The translations under genes were made by a program, and so were the position numbers. Source: Kineosphaera limosa NBRC 100340 (GTDB lineage Bacteria > Actinomycetota > Actinomycetes > Actinomycetales > Dermatophilaceae). Taken from it: a stretch of DNA of 64,000 bases. Below, piece by piece: positions 13,118-20,167 of this stretch (the stretch's first letter is position 1; each line of letters begins with the position of its first letter). Where the stretch lies: positions 1-64,000 of the forward strand of contig NZ_BAHD01000034.1 in assembly GCF_000298215.1 (NCBI RefSeq), given 5' to 3'. The notes beneath the pieces are model-generated. The model saw nothing but the letters and a program-made list of their open reading frames with translations. It was not told where the DNA came from and made no database searches.

Positions 13118-14232
13118 CAGATCTCCATCCCGAACGCCGCGGAGAAGCGGACGTCCCCTTCGACGATGTCGTGCATGTCGCTCACGCCGTTGCGCAGCAT
13201 GATCGAGCGGTCGATGCCCATGCCGAACGCGAAGCCGGTGTAGACGTCGGGATCGACGCCGCAGGCCAAGAGCACGTTGCGATTGACCATGCCGCAGCCA
13301 CCCCACTCGATCCAGCCGGTGCCGCCACAGGTGCGGCACCCCGGGTCCTTGCCGAAGCAGACCCAGCACTCGAAGTCCATCTCGGCGCTGGGCTCGGTGA
13401 AGGGGAAGAACGCGGGGCGCAGGCGGGTCGTCACGGCCGCGCCGAACAGCTCGCGGGCCAGGTGGTCGAGGGTGCCCTTGAGGTGCGCCATCGTCAGGTG
13501 TTTGTCGACGGCCAGCCCCTCGATCTGGTGGAAGACGGGCGTGTGCGTCGCGTCGAGCTCGTCGGTGCGGTAGACCCGCCCGGGCACCGCGACGTATACC
13601 GGCAACTCCTTGTGCAGCCCGGAGGTGTCGAGCTGCAGCAGGCTGCGGGCCTGCACCGGGGAGGTGTGGGTGCGCAGCACGAGCCCGGAGTCGGGCGGGT
13701 CGACGAAGAACGTGTCCTGCATCTGGCGCGCCGGGTGATCGGGGGCGAAGTTCAGGGCGTCGAAGTTGAACCACTCCGCCTCGACCTCCGGGCCCTCGGC
13801 GATCTCCCAGCCCATGGCGGTGAAGACGTCCTGGATGCGCTCGATCGTCAGGCTCAGCGGGTGGCGGGCGCCGACTCGCCGACCGGGGCCACCGACCGTG
13901 ACGTCGATCGCCTCCTCGACGAGGATGCGCTCGTCTCGCTGCGCCTCCAGTTCGGCCTGCCGCTGCTTGAGGGCTTGGCCGACGCGTCCGCGGGCCTGGC
14001 CGACGCGCTTGCCGGCCTCGGCCTTGGCGCTGGGCGGCAGCGCGCCGATCTCGCGGTTGGCCAGCGCGAGTGGGCTCTTCTCACCGGCGTGGGCGAGGCG
14101 GGCCGCCTTGAGGGCGTCGAGGTCCTCGGCCTGCTCAATGGCTGCCAAGGCTTCGGTCACGGCCGCGTCGACGGCGTCCGGTGACAGGGCGCTGACCTCG
14201 ACGGGGTCATAGGACGTGTTCGGTCCGGACAT
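13117..14232 (-). CDS. pheS: Phenylalanyl-tRNA synthetase alpha subunit
   Basis: Catalytic subunit of the class II synthetase for phenylalanine. The 371-residue protein has an N-terminal coiled-coil arm for tRNA binding (about 30-105) and a class II core with motif 2 around FRVYRTDELDATHTP-like residues and motif 3 at GFAFGMGIDR. The ATG at 14232 lies immediately after GAAGAG, which is too close for an ideal ribosome binding site; no better start is in frame. It heads the pheS-pheT-SDR unit. Confidence 0.96.
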   Translation of the reverse strand: MSGPNTSYDPVEVSALSPDAVDAAVTEALAAIEQAEDLDALKAARLAHAGEKSPLALANREIGALPPSAKAEAGKRVGQARGRVGQALKQRQAELEAQRDERILVEEAIDVTVGGPGRRVGARHPLSLTIERIQDVFTAMGWEIAEGPEVEAEWFNFDALNFAPDHPARQMQDTFFVDPPDSGLVLRTHTSPVQARSLLQLDTSGLHKELPVYVAVPGRVYRTDELDATHTPVFHQIEGLAVDKHLTMAHLKGTLDHLARELFGAAVTTRLRPAFFPFTEPSAEMDFECWVCFGKDPGCRTCGGTGWIEWGGCGMVNRNVLLACGVDPDVYTGFAFGMGIDRSIMLRNGVSDMHDIVEGDVRFSAAFGMEI

Positions 14233-14283
14233 CTCTTCGCTTCGCGTCGTCGTGACGGCCGCGCGGGTCGGTGGCTGGCACCG

Positions 14284-14340
14284 ACTGCGCGCAGGGCCCT
14301 TGCGGCCCAAATCCTAAGCGAGGGTCCCTGGTCGCCCCGA
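14284..14340 (-). promoter_or_regulatory. Probable pheST promoter with a short leader hairpin
   Basis: On the minus strand a -10 box TAGGAT (plus-strand ATCCTA at 14311-14316) lies about 80 bases before the pheS start. A TTCGGG hexamer lies 19 bp upstream of it, a weak -35. Just downstream the transcript contains GGGCC-GCAAG-GGCCC, a perfect 5-bp hairpin with a 5-base loop. No phenylalanine-rich leader peptide was seen. Confidence 0.4.
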
Positions 14341-14405
14341 ATGGGTTTCGCTCACCGGGCGTGGCGGCGGTGGGGGCCCCGGGCTTTCCGGCCCCGTCTC
14401 CGGTC

Positions 14406-14456
14406 GGCTAGGTGCGGCGGGCAACGTGTTGCTCCCTCCACGTAGCGGCACCTACT
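14406..14456 (+). repeat. Palindromic repeat copy R1
   Basis: Contains the 17-base core GGCGGGCAACGTGTTGC and is bounded by the perfect 7-bp inverted repeat TAGGTGC (14409-14415) / GCACCTA (14448-14454). It is the outermost of three copies left of the DUF559-type gene and points towards it. Confidence 0.6.
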
Positions 14457-14489
14457 CGCCAAGGGCCGTCTCCACCCTCTGCCTGCCCC

Positions 14490-14532
14490 GGCTAGGCGCC
14501 CCGGGCAACATGGTGCGCCTTCCACCTAGCCG
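14490..14532 (+). repeat. Palindromic repeat copy R2
   Basis: Core CCCGGGCAACATGGTGC, bounded by GGCTAGG (14490-14496) and CCTAGCC (14525-14531), a perfect 7-bp inverted repeat. Same orientation as R1 and R3. Confidence 0.65.
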
Positions 14533-14570
14533 CCCAGGGCGGCGGCCGATCACGCCCGCCGACCCACCGT

Positions 14571-14615
14571 CCCGGCGATGCGCCCCGGGCAGCATGTTGC
14601 GCTCCCCGCCGAGCG
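14571..14615 (+). repeat. Palindromic repeat copy R3
   Basis: Core CCCGGGCAGCATGTTGC preceded by GATGCGC where R2 has CTAGGCGC. The terminal inverted repeat is decayed in this copy, but the core and the following GCTCCCCGCC match the family. Same orientation as R1 and R2. Confidence 0.5.
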
Positions 14616-14731
14616 CCCCAGGGTGGCAGCCAGCCCGACCCGCTGTCCACATGCCTGCCCTGCGGTGGTGGTCCGTCCACAGCCGACCGGGGCGACTCGG
14701 GCGCGTGGGCGGTGCGCTCGACCAGGGTGGA

Positions 14732-15766
14732 GTGCATGCCAGTATCCGAACCCTCCGACGGCGGAGAGCGCCAGCGGGCGAAGAGTCCCGCGGGAAGCGC
14801 CGGCCCTACGGCTCGCTGCGCCTGAGCCGCTCGGAGCGAGCTCGCCGCGCGTGGCCCATCGCGCGAGATCACGACGGTGTCGCGCATCGGGCCCAGCTGC
14901 GGCAGGCCGGGGTGTCGCGGGCGGATGTTCGCTCCGAGGTTGCCGCCGGACGCTGGCGCTCACTCGGGCGGCACACCGTGCGGATCCATGCGTCCACGAC
15001 CGGTCGGGCCCGCTTGTGGCGGGCTGTGTGGGAGAGCGGCCCCGGGGCGCGGCTCGATGGAGTCTCGGCGCTTCTGGCTGACGGCTTGACGGGCTTCTCC
15101 CCCGATGCCATCGACGTCACCGTGCCGGCAGCGAACCACGCCCACGCGCTGGCCGGGGTGCGGCTGCATCGCCCAAGGTCGGCGCCGGAGGTCGTTTCCG
15201 CGGGGATACCCCGGGTGCGACCCGACATCGCCGCGATTCGCGGTGCGCTGTGGGCACACTCGGAACGCCAGGCGGCCCTGATCATCTGCCTCGCGGTGCA
15301 GCAAGGGCTCGTCGAACCGGGTCGGCTGATGGCTGCAGCGCCCGTCACGAAGTCTGGTCGAGGCGCGTTCGTGCGCACGATCGTGACGGATGTGTGCGAC
15401 GGCTCGCATTCACTGGGGGAGCTGGATTTCGCGCGCCTGCGTCGGAGCCGCGGACTGCCGACTCCGTCACGGCAGGCCGTACGGGTGCTGCCCGATGGGC
15501 GCGTGTACCTCGACGTGTACTGGGCGGAGCACGGTCTGGTCGTGGAGATCGACGGCGGGCACCACACGCTGGCGCTGGAACCCGTGCGGGACGCCCTGCG
15601 GCAGAACGACCTCACCCTCACCGGCGACCGCGTGCTGCGCATCCCCCTGCTCGGGCTGCGACTGGAGCCCGACAAGTTCCTAGATCAGGTGGAACGCGGC
15701 CTCGGGCTCGCGCACCCCTTAGGCGCCGCAAGGCAGGGCGAGCAACATCCTGCCCGGGGCGCCTAG
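14732..15766 (+). CDS. DUF559-type endonuclease domain protein with AbiEi-like N-terminus
   Basis: A 344-residue protein. Residues about 45-90 (ARDHDGVAHRAQLRQAGV onward) resemble the winged-helix leader of AbiEi-type antitoxins, and residues about 245-330 resemble the DUF559/very-short-patch-repair-like endonuclease fold: YLDVYWAEHGLVVEIDGGHH supplies the Asp and Glu-x-Asp metal ligands, followed by RVLRIPLLGL. This combination is common and multi-copy in Micrococcales; its role (DNA repair, defence or selfish) is not established. The GTG at 14732 follows GGGTGGA; no other start is better. The stop codon is supplied by repeat R4. The basic, arginine-rich N-terminus is weakly supported. Confidence 0.65.
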   Translation: MHASIRTLRRRRAPAGEESRGKRRPYGSLRLSRSERARRAWPIARDHDGVAHRAQLRQAGVSRADVRSEVAAGRWRSLGRHTVRIHASTTGRARLWRAVWESGPGARLDGVSALLADGLTGFSPDAIDVTVPAANHAHALAGVRLHRPRSAPEVVSAGIPRVRPDIAAIRGALWAHSERQAALIICLAVQQGLVEPGRLMAAAPVTKSGRGAFVRTIVTDVCDGSHSLGELDFARLRRSRGLPTPSRQAVRVLPDGRVYLDVYWAEHGLVVEIDGGHHTLALEPVRDALRQNDLTLTGDRVLRIPLLGLRLEPDKFLDQVERGLGLAHPLGAARQGEQHPARGA

Positions 15767-15767
15767 C
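15719..15767 (-). repeat. Palindromic repeat copy R4, forming the end of the DUF559-type gene
   Basis: On the minus strand it has the core CCCGGGCAGGATGTTGC. It is bounded by the perfect 8-bp inverted repeat TAGGCGCC (15720-15727) / GGCGCCTA (15758-15765). The TAG stop of the DUF559-type gene lies in its distal arm, so the last 14 or so codons of that gene are repeat sequence. Confidence 0.65.
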
Positions 15768-15803
15768 TGGGCAGGCACCGTGGTGGGCGCCCTGGCAGCA
15801 ACC

Positions 15804-15852
15804 CGGCACGCTAGGCAAAGCGAGCAACATGTCGCCCGGGGTGCCTAGCCGG
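15804..15852 (-). repeat. Palindromic repeat copy R5
   Basis: On the minus strand the core is CCCGGGCGACATGTTGC. The arms GCTAGGCA (15810-15817) and TGCCTAGC (15842-15849) form a perfect 8-bp inverted repeat. It lies between the DUF559-type gene and gntR, in the orientation opposite to R1-R3. Confidence 0.65.
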
Positions 15853-15892
15853 GCCGGCGCCGCGGGCGGGCGAGCGAGCCGCGGGTGGGGGT

Positions 15893-15929
15893 TTGACACG
15901 GGGCACCCATCTACGTGCAATATATTGCA
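15893..15929 (+). promoter_or_regulatory. gntR promoter with overlapping palindromic operator
   Basis: A consensus -35 box TTGACA (15893-15898) is followed after 17 bp by TGCAAT (15916-15921), a 4-of-6 match to the -10 consensus, and the gntR ATG starts at 15929, 7 bases further, so the transcript is probably leaderless. The perfect 14-bp palindrome TGCAATATATTGCA (15916-15929) covers the -10 box and the first base of the start codon. GntR-family proteins bind such TA-centred dyads, so this is a likely autorepression site. Confidence 0.65.
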
Positions 15930-16600
15930 TGCCAGTTCCCAGTGCCGAGAGCGTCGGTAGCCAGCCCCTGTTGCGCGACCGCGCGTTTCTCTTGCTGCGC
16001 ACCGCGATCGTCGACGGTGTGCTCGAGCCCGGCGAGCAGTTGCGTGAGCAGGAGTTGCAGCGTTGGCTCGGGGTCAGCCGCACACCGATCCGCGAGGCGC
16101 TGCTGAGGCTGCAGGCGGCGGGCCTGGTGGAGATGTCGCCGGGGCGCTCCACCGTCGTCACCGAACTGGAGAGCGCGGCGACCCGCGATGCCCGGCCGGT
16201 GGTCGCCGCGGTCCATCAGATCGCGGTCCGCGAGGCGCTCCCCCACCTGACGCCATCGCACATCCGGTCGCTGCGGGATCGCAACGCCCGGTTCGCCGCG
16301 GCGCTGGAGGCCGGGGATGTCGACGCGGCGCTCGACGCCGACCACGCGCTGCACGCCCTGTTCGTCGACGTCGCCGGCAACTCCGTCGTCGCCGCTGTGC
16401 TCGACCAGTTCAGCCCGCTGTTGCGCCGGCTGGCCCGGGCGCGCTTCGCCTCCCACGACGCGGCGAACTCCGTCGCCGAACACGACGCCCTCATTGCCGC
16501 GTGTGCAGCCGGCGACGCCGACGAGGCAGCCGCGGTCACCGCGCGGATCTGGACCCACCTGACCCCGCCCCTCGACCCCGGTACTCGGCGCCCGGCCTAG
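15929..16600 (+). CDS. GntR family transcriptional regulator (FadR/FCD subfamily)
   Basis: A 223-residue regulator. Residues about 10-75 form the GntR winged helix (LLRTAIVDGVLEPGEQLREQ; VSRTPIREALLRL is the recognition helix). Residues about 85-215 form an all-helical FCD ligand domain with the family's His/Asp metal positions (DHALHALFVDVAGN and FASHDAANSVAEHDAL). Ligands of FCD regulators are usually carboxylic acids, consistent with ACC or 2-oxobutyrate, but this is inference. It lies directly upstream of acdS on the same strand. The ATG at 15929 is chosen because an upstream ATG/ACG region is occupied by the promoter. Confidence 0.88.
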   Translation: MPVPSAESVGSQPLLRDRAFLLLRTAIVDGVLEPGEQLREQELQRWLGVSRTPIREALLRLQAAGLVEMSPGRSTVVTELESAATRDARPVVAAVHQIAVREALPHLTPSHIRSLRDRNARFAAALEAGDVDAALDADHALHALFVDVAGNSVVAAVLDQFSPLLRRLARARFASHDAANSVAEHDALIAACAAGDADEAAAVTARIWTHLTPPLDPGTRRPA

Positions 16601-16643
16601 CAACCCCTCGAATCCCCTGACGCGCCGACCACCCGACCGACTC

Positions 16644-16691
16644 CCGCACGAACCACCGCACGAACTACCGAACGAACCACCGCACGAACCA
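16644..16691 (+). repeat. Four tandem 12-bp repeats in the acdS leader
   Basis: Four contiguous 12-base units read CCGCACGAACCA, CCGCACGAACTA, CCGAACGAACCA and CCGCACGAACCA. The array ends just before the AAGGAG ribosome binding site of acdS (about 16691-16696). The sequence is almost free of T, so it would be an unstructured RNA stretch. No gene is visible in the 102-bp gap. Confidence 0.7.
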
Positions 16692-16702
16692 AGGAGACCC
16701 GC

Positions 16703-17719
16703 ATGGCCCTGTCCGATTTCCCCCGCCACCAGCTGACGTTCGGCCCCTCACCCGTGCACCCGATGCAACGCCTCAGCAAGCACCTGGGCGGCCCGCAGAT
16801 CTGGGCCAAGCGGGAGGACTGCAACTCCGGACTCGCCTACGGCGGCAACAAGACCCGCAAGCTGGAGTACATCGTCCCCGACGTGCTCGCCTCCGGCGCC
16901 GACACGCTCGTCTCCATCGGCGGCTTCCAGTCGAACCACACCCGCCAGGTCGCCGCGGTGGCGGCCCACCTGGGCCTGAAGGCCGTCCTCGTGCAGGAGA
17001 AGTGGGTCGACTGGCCGGACAGCGTCAACGACAAGGTCGGCAACATTCTGCTCTCGCGCCTCATGGGCGCGGACGTGCGACTCGACCCGCACGGCTTCGA
17101 CATCGGCATCCGGCAGTCGTGGCAGGACGCGCTCGATGAGGTCGAGGCGAATGGCGGCACTCCCTATCCGATCCCCGCCGGCGCGTCGGAGCACAAGTTC
17201 GGCGGCCTCGGCTTCGCGAACTGGGCCTACGAGGTCGCCGCGCAGGAGGAGGAGCTCGGAGTCTTCTTCGACACGATCGTCGTGTGCACGGTGACCGGGT
17301 CGACGCACGCCGGCATGATCGCCGGCTTCGCCGCGCTGGCCGACGCCGGCGGCCGCCCGCGCCGGGTCATCGGCATCGACGCCTCCGCCACACTCGAGAA
17401 GACCATCGATCAGGTGGGCCGCATCGCCCGCAACACCGCCTCCCTCATCGACCTGGGCCGCGACCTGCGCGACGACGAGATCGAGGTGCTGCCCGGTTGG
17501 GCCGGCGACCTGTACGGCATCCCCGTCGAGTCGACGATCGACGCGATGCGCCGCACCGCGCAGCACGAGGGCGTCATCCTCGACCCCGTGTACGAGGGCA
17601 AGTCGATGGCCGGGCTGTTCGGTCTCGTCGAGAACGGCACACTTACCGCACAGAACACTGTGCTTTATGCTCACCTCGGAGGGCAGCCGGCACTGAACGC
17701 CTACAGCGGCATCATCTGA
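16703..17719 (+). CDS. acdS: 1-aminocyclopropane-1-carboxylate (ACC) deaminase
   Basis: PLP enzyme opening the ring of ACC, the plant ethylene precursor, to give 2-oxobutyrate and ammonia. Length 338 equals that of characterised bacterial AcdS proteins. The PLP lysine is in [10 protein letters not shown] (Lys50), with [17 protein letters not shown] as the substrate/phosphate loop. Glu in DPVYEGKS (298) and Leu in AHLGGQ (325) match the pair (Glu295/Leu322 in Pseudomonas numbering) that separates true ACC deaminases from D-cysteine desulfhydrases. AAGGAG lies 8 bases before the ATG. The stop overlaps the next gene's ATG (TGATG). Confidence 0.92.
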   Translation: MALSDFPRHQLTFGPSPVHPMQRLSKHLGGPQIWAKREDCNSGLAYGGNKTRKLEYIVPDVLASGADTLVSIGGFQSNHTRQVAAVAAHLGLKAVLVQEKWVDWPDSVNDKVGNILLSRLMGADVRLDPHGFDIGIRQSWQDALDEVEANGGTPYPIPAGASEHKFGGLGFANWAYEVAAQEEELGVFFDTIVVCTVTGSTHAGMIAGFAALADAGGRPRRVIGIDASATLEKTIDQVGRIARNTASLIDLGRDLRDDEIEVLPGWAGDLYGIPVESTIDAMRRTAQHEGVILDPVYEGKSMAGLFGLVENGTLTAQNTVLYAHLGGQPALNAYSGII

Positions 17720-20079
17720 TGACGATCCAGACCCACCCAGCATCCTCGCCCGAGGCGGGCGCGCACGACGTCGATGTGGCGGCGCTGGAGTCCATCGCCC
17801 GCCGGGTGCTGTGGACGGCGACGGCGATCGTCGACGCGGCCAACCGGGTGCGCCCCAACGTCGGCGGCCTCAAGGTCGGCGGTCACCAGGCGTCCTCGGC
17901 CAGCGCGGTCGACATCATGACGTCGCTGTGGTTCGCCCGGCTGACCGGCGCGGACCGCATCAGCGTCAAGCCGCACGCCTCGCCGGTGCTGCACGCCATC
18001 TCCTATCTGCTCGGCGATCTGCCGGAGCGGCACCTGGGCACGTTGCGCGAGCTCGGCGGCCTGCAGTCCTACCCGAGCCGCACCAAGGACCACGACCGCG
18101 TCGACTTCTCCACCGGCAGCGTCGGCATCGGCGCCACCGCTCCCCTGTGGGCGGCGATCGCGCACCGCTACCTGCGCAGCCACGATCCGTCGATCCCGGC
18201 GGCGGGGCGGTTCTTCTCGATCGTCGGCGACGCGGAGCTCGACGAGGGCGCCATCTGGGAGGCCGTCGTCGACCCGATGGTCGGCCAGCTGGGTGAGGTG
18301 ACGTGGATCGTCGATTTCAACCGGCAGTCGCTGGACCGGATCGTGCCGGACGTGCAGATTCACAAGTGGCGGGGCCTGTTCGAGGCGGCCGGCTGGCAGG
18401 TGCTGACGTGCCTGTGGGGACGGCGGATTCGGGCGGTCTTCGAGGCGCCCGACGGACACCTGCTGCAGGCACGGCTGGAGTCGATGCCGAACGAGGAATA
18501 TCAGCGGTTGTTGCGCTGCGGCTCGGCGGAGGCGCACCGGCGCTTGCGAGACGGCAATGAGCCTGCCCTGGCGGCGGTGCTCGACACTATCGACCCCGAC
18601 ACCGTCGGCGACCTGCTGCGCGACCTCGGCGGACACGACATCCCGCAGTTGCTGTCGGCCTACGACGACATCGACCCGACCCGACCGACGGTGATCTTCG
18701 CCTACACGGTCAAGGGGCGCGGCCTGTCGACGCAGGGGCATCCGAGCAATCACTCGGCGCTGCTGACCGGCGCGCAGATGGAGCAGCTGGCCGAGGCGTG
18801 CGGGATGTCGCTGGCGGATCCGTGGCGACGGTTCGACGCCGACAGCACGGAGGGCCAGGTCGTCGCGGAGGCGGCGCGCCGCTTGGAGCGGCCCGCGATC
18901 CCGGTGGCGCCGCCGCCGTCCGTGCCGGCCGACCTAGGGCTGCCGCATCGCCGGCCGATGTCGTCGCAGGCGGCGCTGGGGCGGATCCTGTCCGAACTCC
19001 CCCGCGCGGCGCCGGAGCTGGCGCAGCGACTCGTGACGCTGAGTCCGGATGTCGCGTCGTCGACCAATCTCGGCGGCTGGATCAACAAGAACGGTGTGTG
19101 GTCGGCCGGAGAGCGCACGGACTGGTTCGCCGATGACCCGCAGACGATGCTGCGGTGGCGTGAGTCGGAGTCGGGTCGGCACCTTGAGCTGGGCATCGCC
19201 GAGGTGAACCTCGTCGGGTTGGCCGGTGAGCTGGGCGCGACCTGGTCGCGGTGGGGCCGACCGCTGGTACCGCTGGCCACGATGTACGACCCGTTCGTGT
19301 CGCGCGCCTTGGAGCCGTGGTCGTTCTCGATGTACGCGGGCGGCCAGTCGATCCTCGTCGGCACGCCGTCGGGCGTGACGTTGGCTTCGGAGGGCGGTGC
19401 GCACCAGTCGATCTCGACACCAGGCATCGGGCTGCAACAACCCGGGTGCACCGCGTGGGAGCCCGCGTTCGGCCAAGACCTGGAGTGGGTGTTGCTCGAC
19501 CAGATGAGCCGCACCGGGGTGCCCGGTGGCGAGTCGGCGTACCTGCGGCTCTCGACGCGTTCGGTGGACCAGTCGCTGGCCGGCGTGCCGGAGGATCCGG
19601 CGCTGCGGGAGCGGCGGCGTCGGCAGGTGCTGGCCGGCGGCTATCGCCTGAGCACCCACCCAGCCGCACAGGACTCTGTGGTGCTCGTCGGCATGGGCGC
19701 GCTCATGCCGAACGTGCTCGCGGCCGCGCAGCAGCTCAGTGAGCTGGGCGTCACCGCCGGGGTGGTGTGCGTGACGAGCGCCGATCTGCTGTTCCGGGAG
19801 TTCACGCGCCGCGAGCAGCGGCTTGACCGCTCTTCGGGCGCGGTCGCGGCGCAGGTCTTACCGGCCCTGTTTCCGCCGGACGCCCCCGCGCCGCTGGTCA
19901 CCGTGCTCGACGGTCATCCTCACACTCTGGCCTTCTTGGCCGGTGTGCGCGGCGACCGCATCGCGGTGTTGGGCGTCACCGGCTTTGGCCAGTCGAGCAA
20001 CCTCAACGACGCCCACCGCCTCCACGGCATCGACGCCGACGCCATCGTCGCCGCCGCCCTCGACCTCGTCGGGCACTGA
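17719..20079 (+). CDS. AceE-like homodimeric 2-oxoacid dehydrogenase E1, probably acting on 2-oxobutyrate
   Basis: A 786-residue thiamine-diphosphate enzyme of the AceE/transketolase superfamily. The N-terminal half shows GGHQASS (54-60), KPHASPVLHA (84-93) and the cofactor motif GDAELDEG (170-177) with the downstream Asn in VDFNRQSLDRI (201). The pyrimidine-binding half contains HLELGIAEVNLVGLAGELG, and a transketolase C-terminal domain follows. It is about 100 residues shorter than E. coli AceE and ends in a divergent C-terminus. The ATG overlaps the acdS stop, so synthesis is coupled. In the Pseudomonas putida mde operon a similar E1 (MdeB) accompanies a 2-oxobutyrate-forming enzyme; the same role is inferred here. 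Confidence 0.8.
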   Translation: MTIQTHPASSPEAGAHDVDVAALESIARRVLWTATAIVDAANRVRPNVGGLKVGGHQASSASAVDIMTSLWFARLTGADRISVKPHASPVLHAISYLLGDLPERHLGTLRELGGLQSYPSRTKDHDRVDFSTGSVGIGATAPLWAAIAHRYLRSHDPSIPAAGRFFSIVGDAELDEGAIWEAVVDPMVGQLGEVTWIVDFNRQSLDRIVPDVQIHKWRGLFEAAGWQVLTCLWGRRIRAVFEAPDGHLLQARLESMPNEEYQRLLRCGSAEAHRRLRDGNEPALAAVLDTIDPDTVGDLLRDLGGHDIPQLLSAYDDIDPTRPTVIFAYTVKGRGLSTQGHPSNHSALLTGAQMEQLAEACGMSLADPWRRFDADSTEGQVVAEAARRLERPAIPVAPPPSVPADLGLPHRRPMSSQAALGRILSELPRAAPELAQRLVTLSPDVASSTNLGGWINKNGVWSAGERTDWFADDPQTMLRWRESESGRHLELGIAEVNLVGLAGELGATWSRWGRPLVPLATMYDPFVSRALEPWSFSMYAGGQSILVGTPSGVTLASEGGAHQSISTPGIGLQQPGCTAWEPAFGQDLEWVLLDQMSRTGVPGGESAYLRLSTRSVDQSLAGVPEDPALRERRRRQVLAGGYRLSTHPAAQDSVVLVGMGALMPNVLAAAQQLSELGVTAGVVCVTSADLLFREFTRREQRLDRSSGAVAAQVLPALFPPDAPAPLVTVLDGHPHTLAFLAGVRGDRIAVLGVTGFGQSSNLNDAHRLHGIDADAIVAAALDLVGH

Positions 20080-20084
20080 CCCCC

Positions 20085-20154
20085 CTCGCTGGTGTCCCGG
20101 TAGCTGCGGGTTGCGGCCATATCGCCAACACCGGGCTACCGGGGCAACAGCGAG
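20085..20154. terminator. Long inverted repeat between convergent genes, possible bidirectional terminator
   Basis: The arms 20085-20104 and 20135-20154 are complementary at 18 of 20 positions, with the inner nine pairs CCCGGTAGC / GCTACCGGG perfect and a 30-base loop. It fills most of the 88-bp gap between the E1 gene and the converging methyltransferase gene. No T-run follows either side, so it could equally be a dispersed palindromic element. Confidence 0.5.
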
Positions 20155-20167
20155 CGCCTCACCCCAC

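Noticed and set aside
17284-17718. Upstream extension of the E1 gene frame into acdS
   Set aside because: The first 145 residues are arginine-rich shadow sequence of acdS; family homology begins after the ATG at 17719, which overlaps the acdS stop.
16703-17719. D-cysteine desulfhydrase as the identity of the acdS product
   Set aside because: The deaminase-specific Glu and Leu (298 and 325) are kept, and length is 338.
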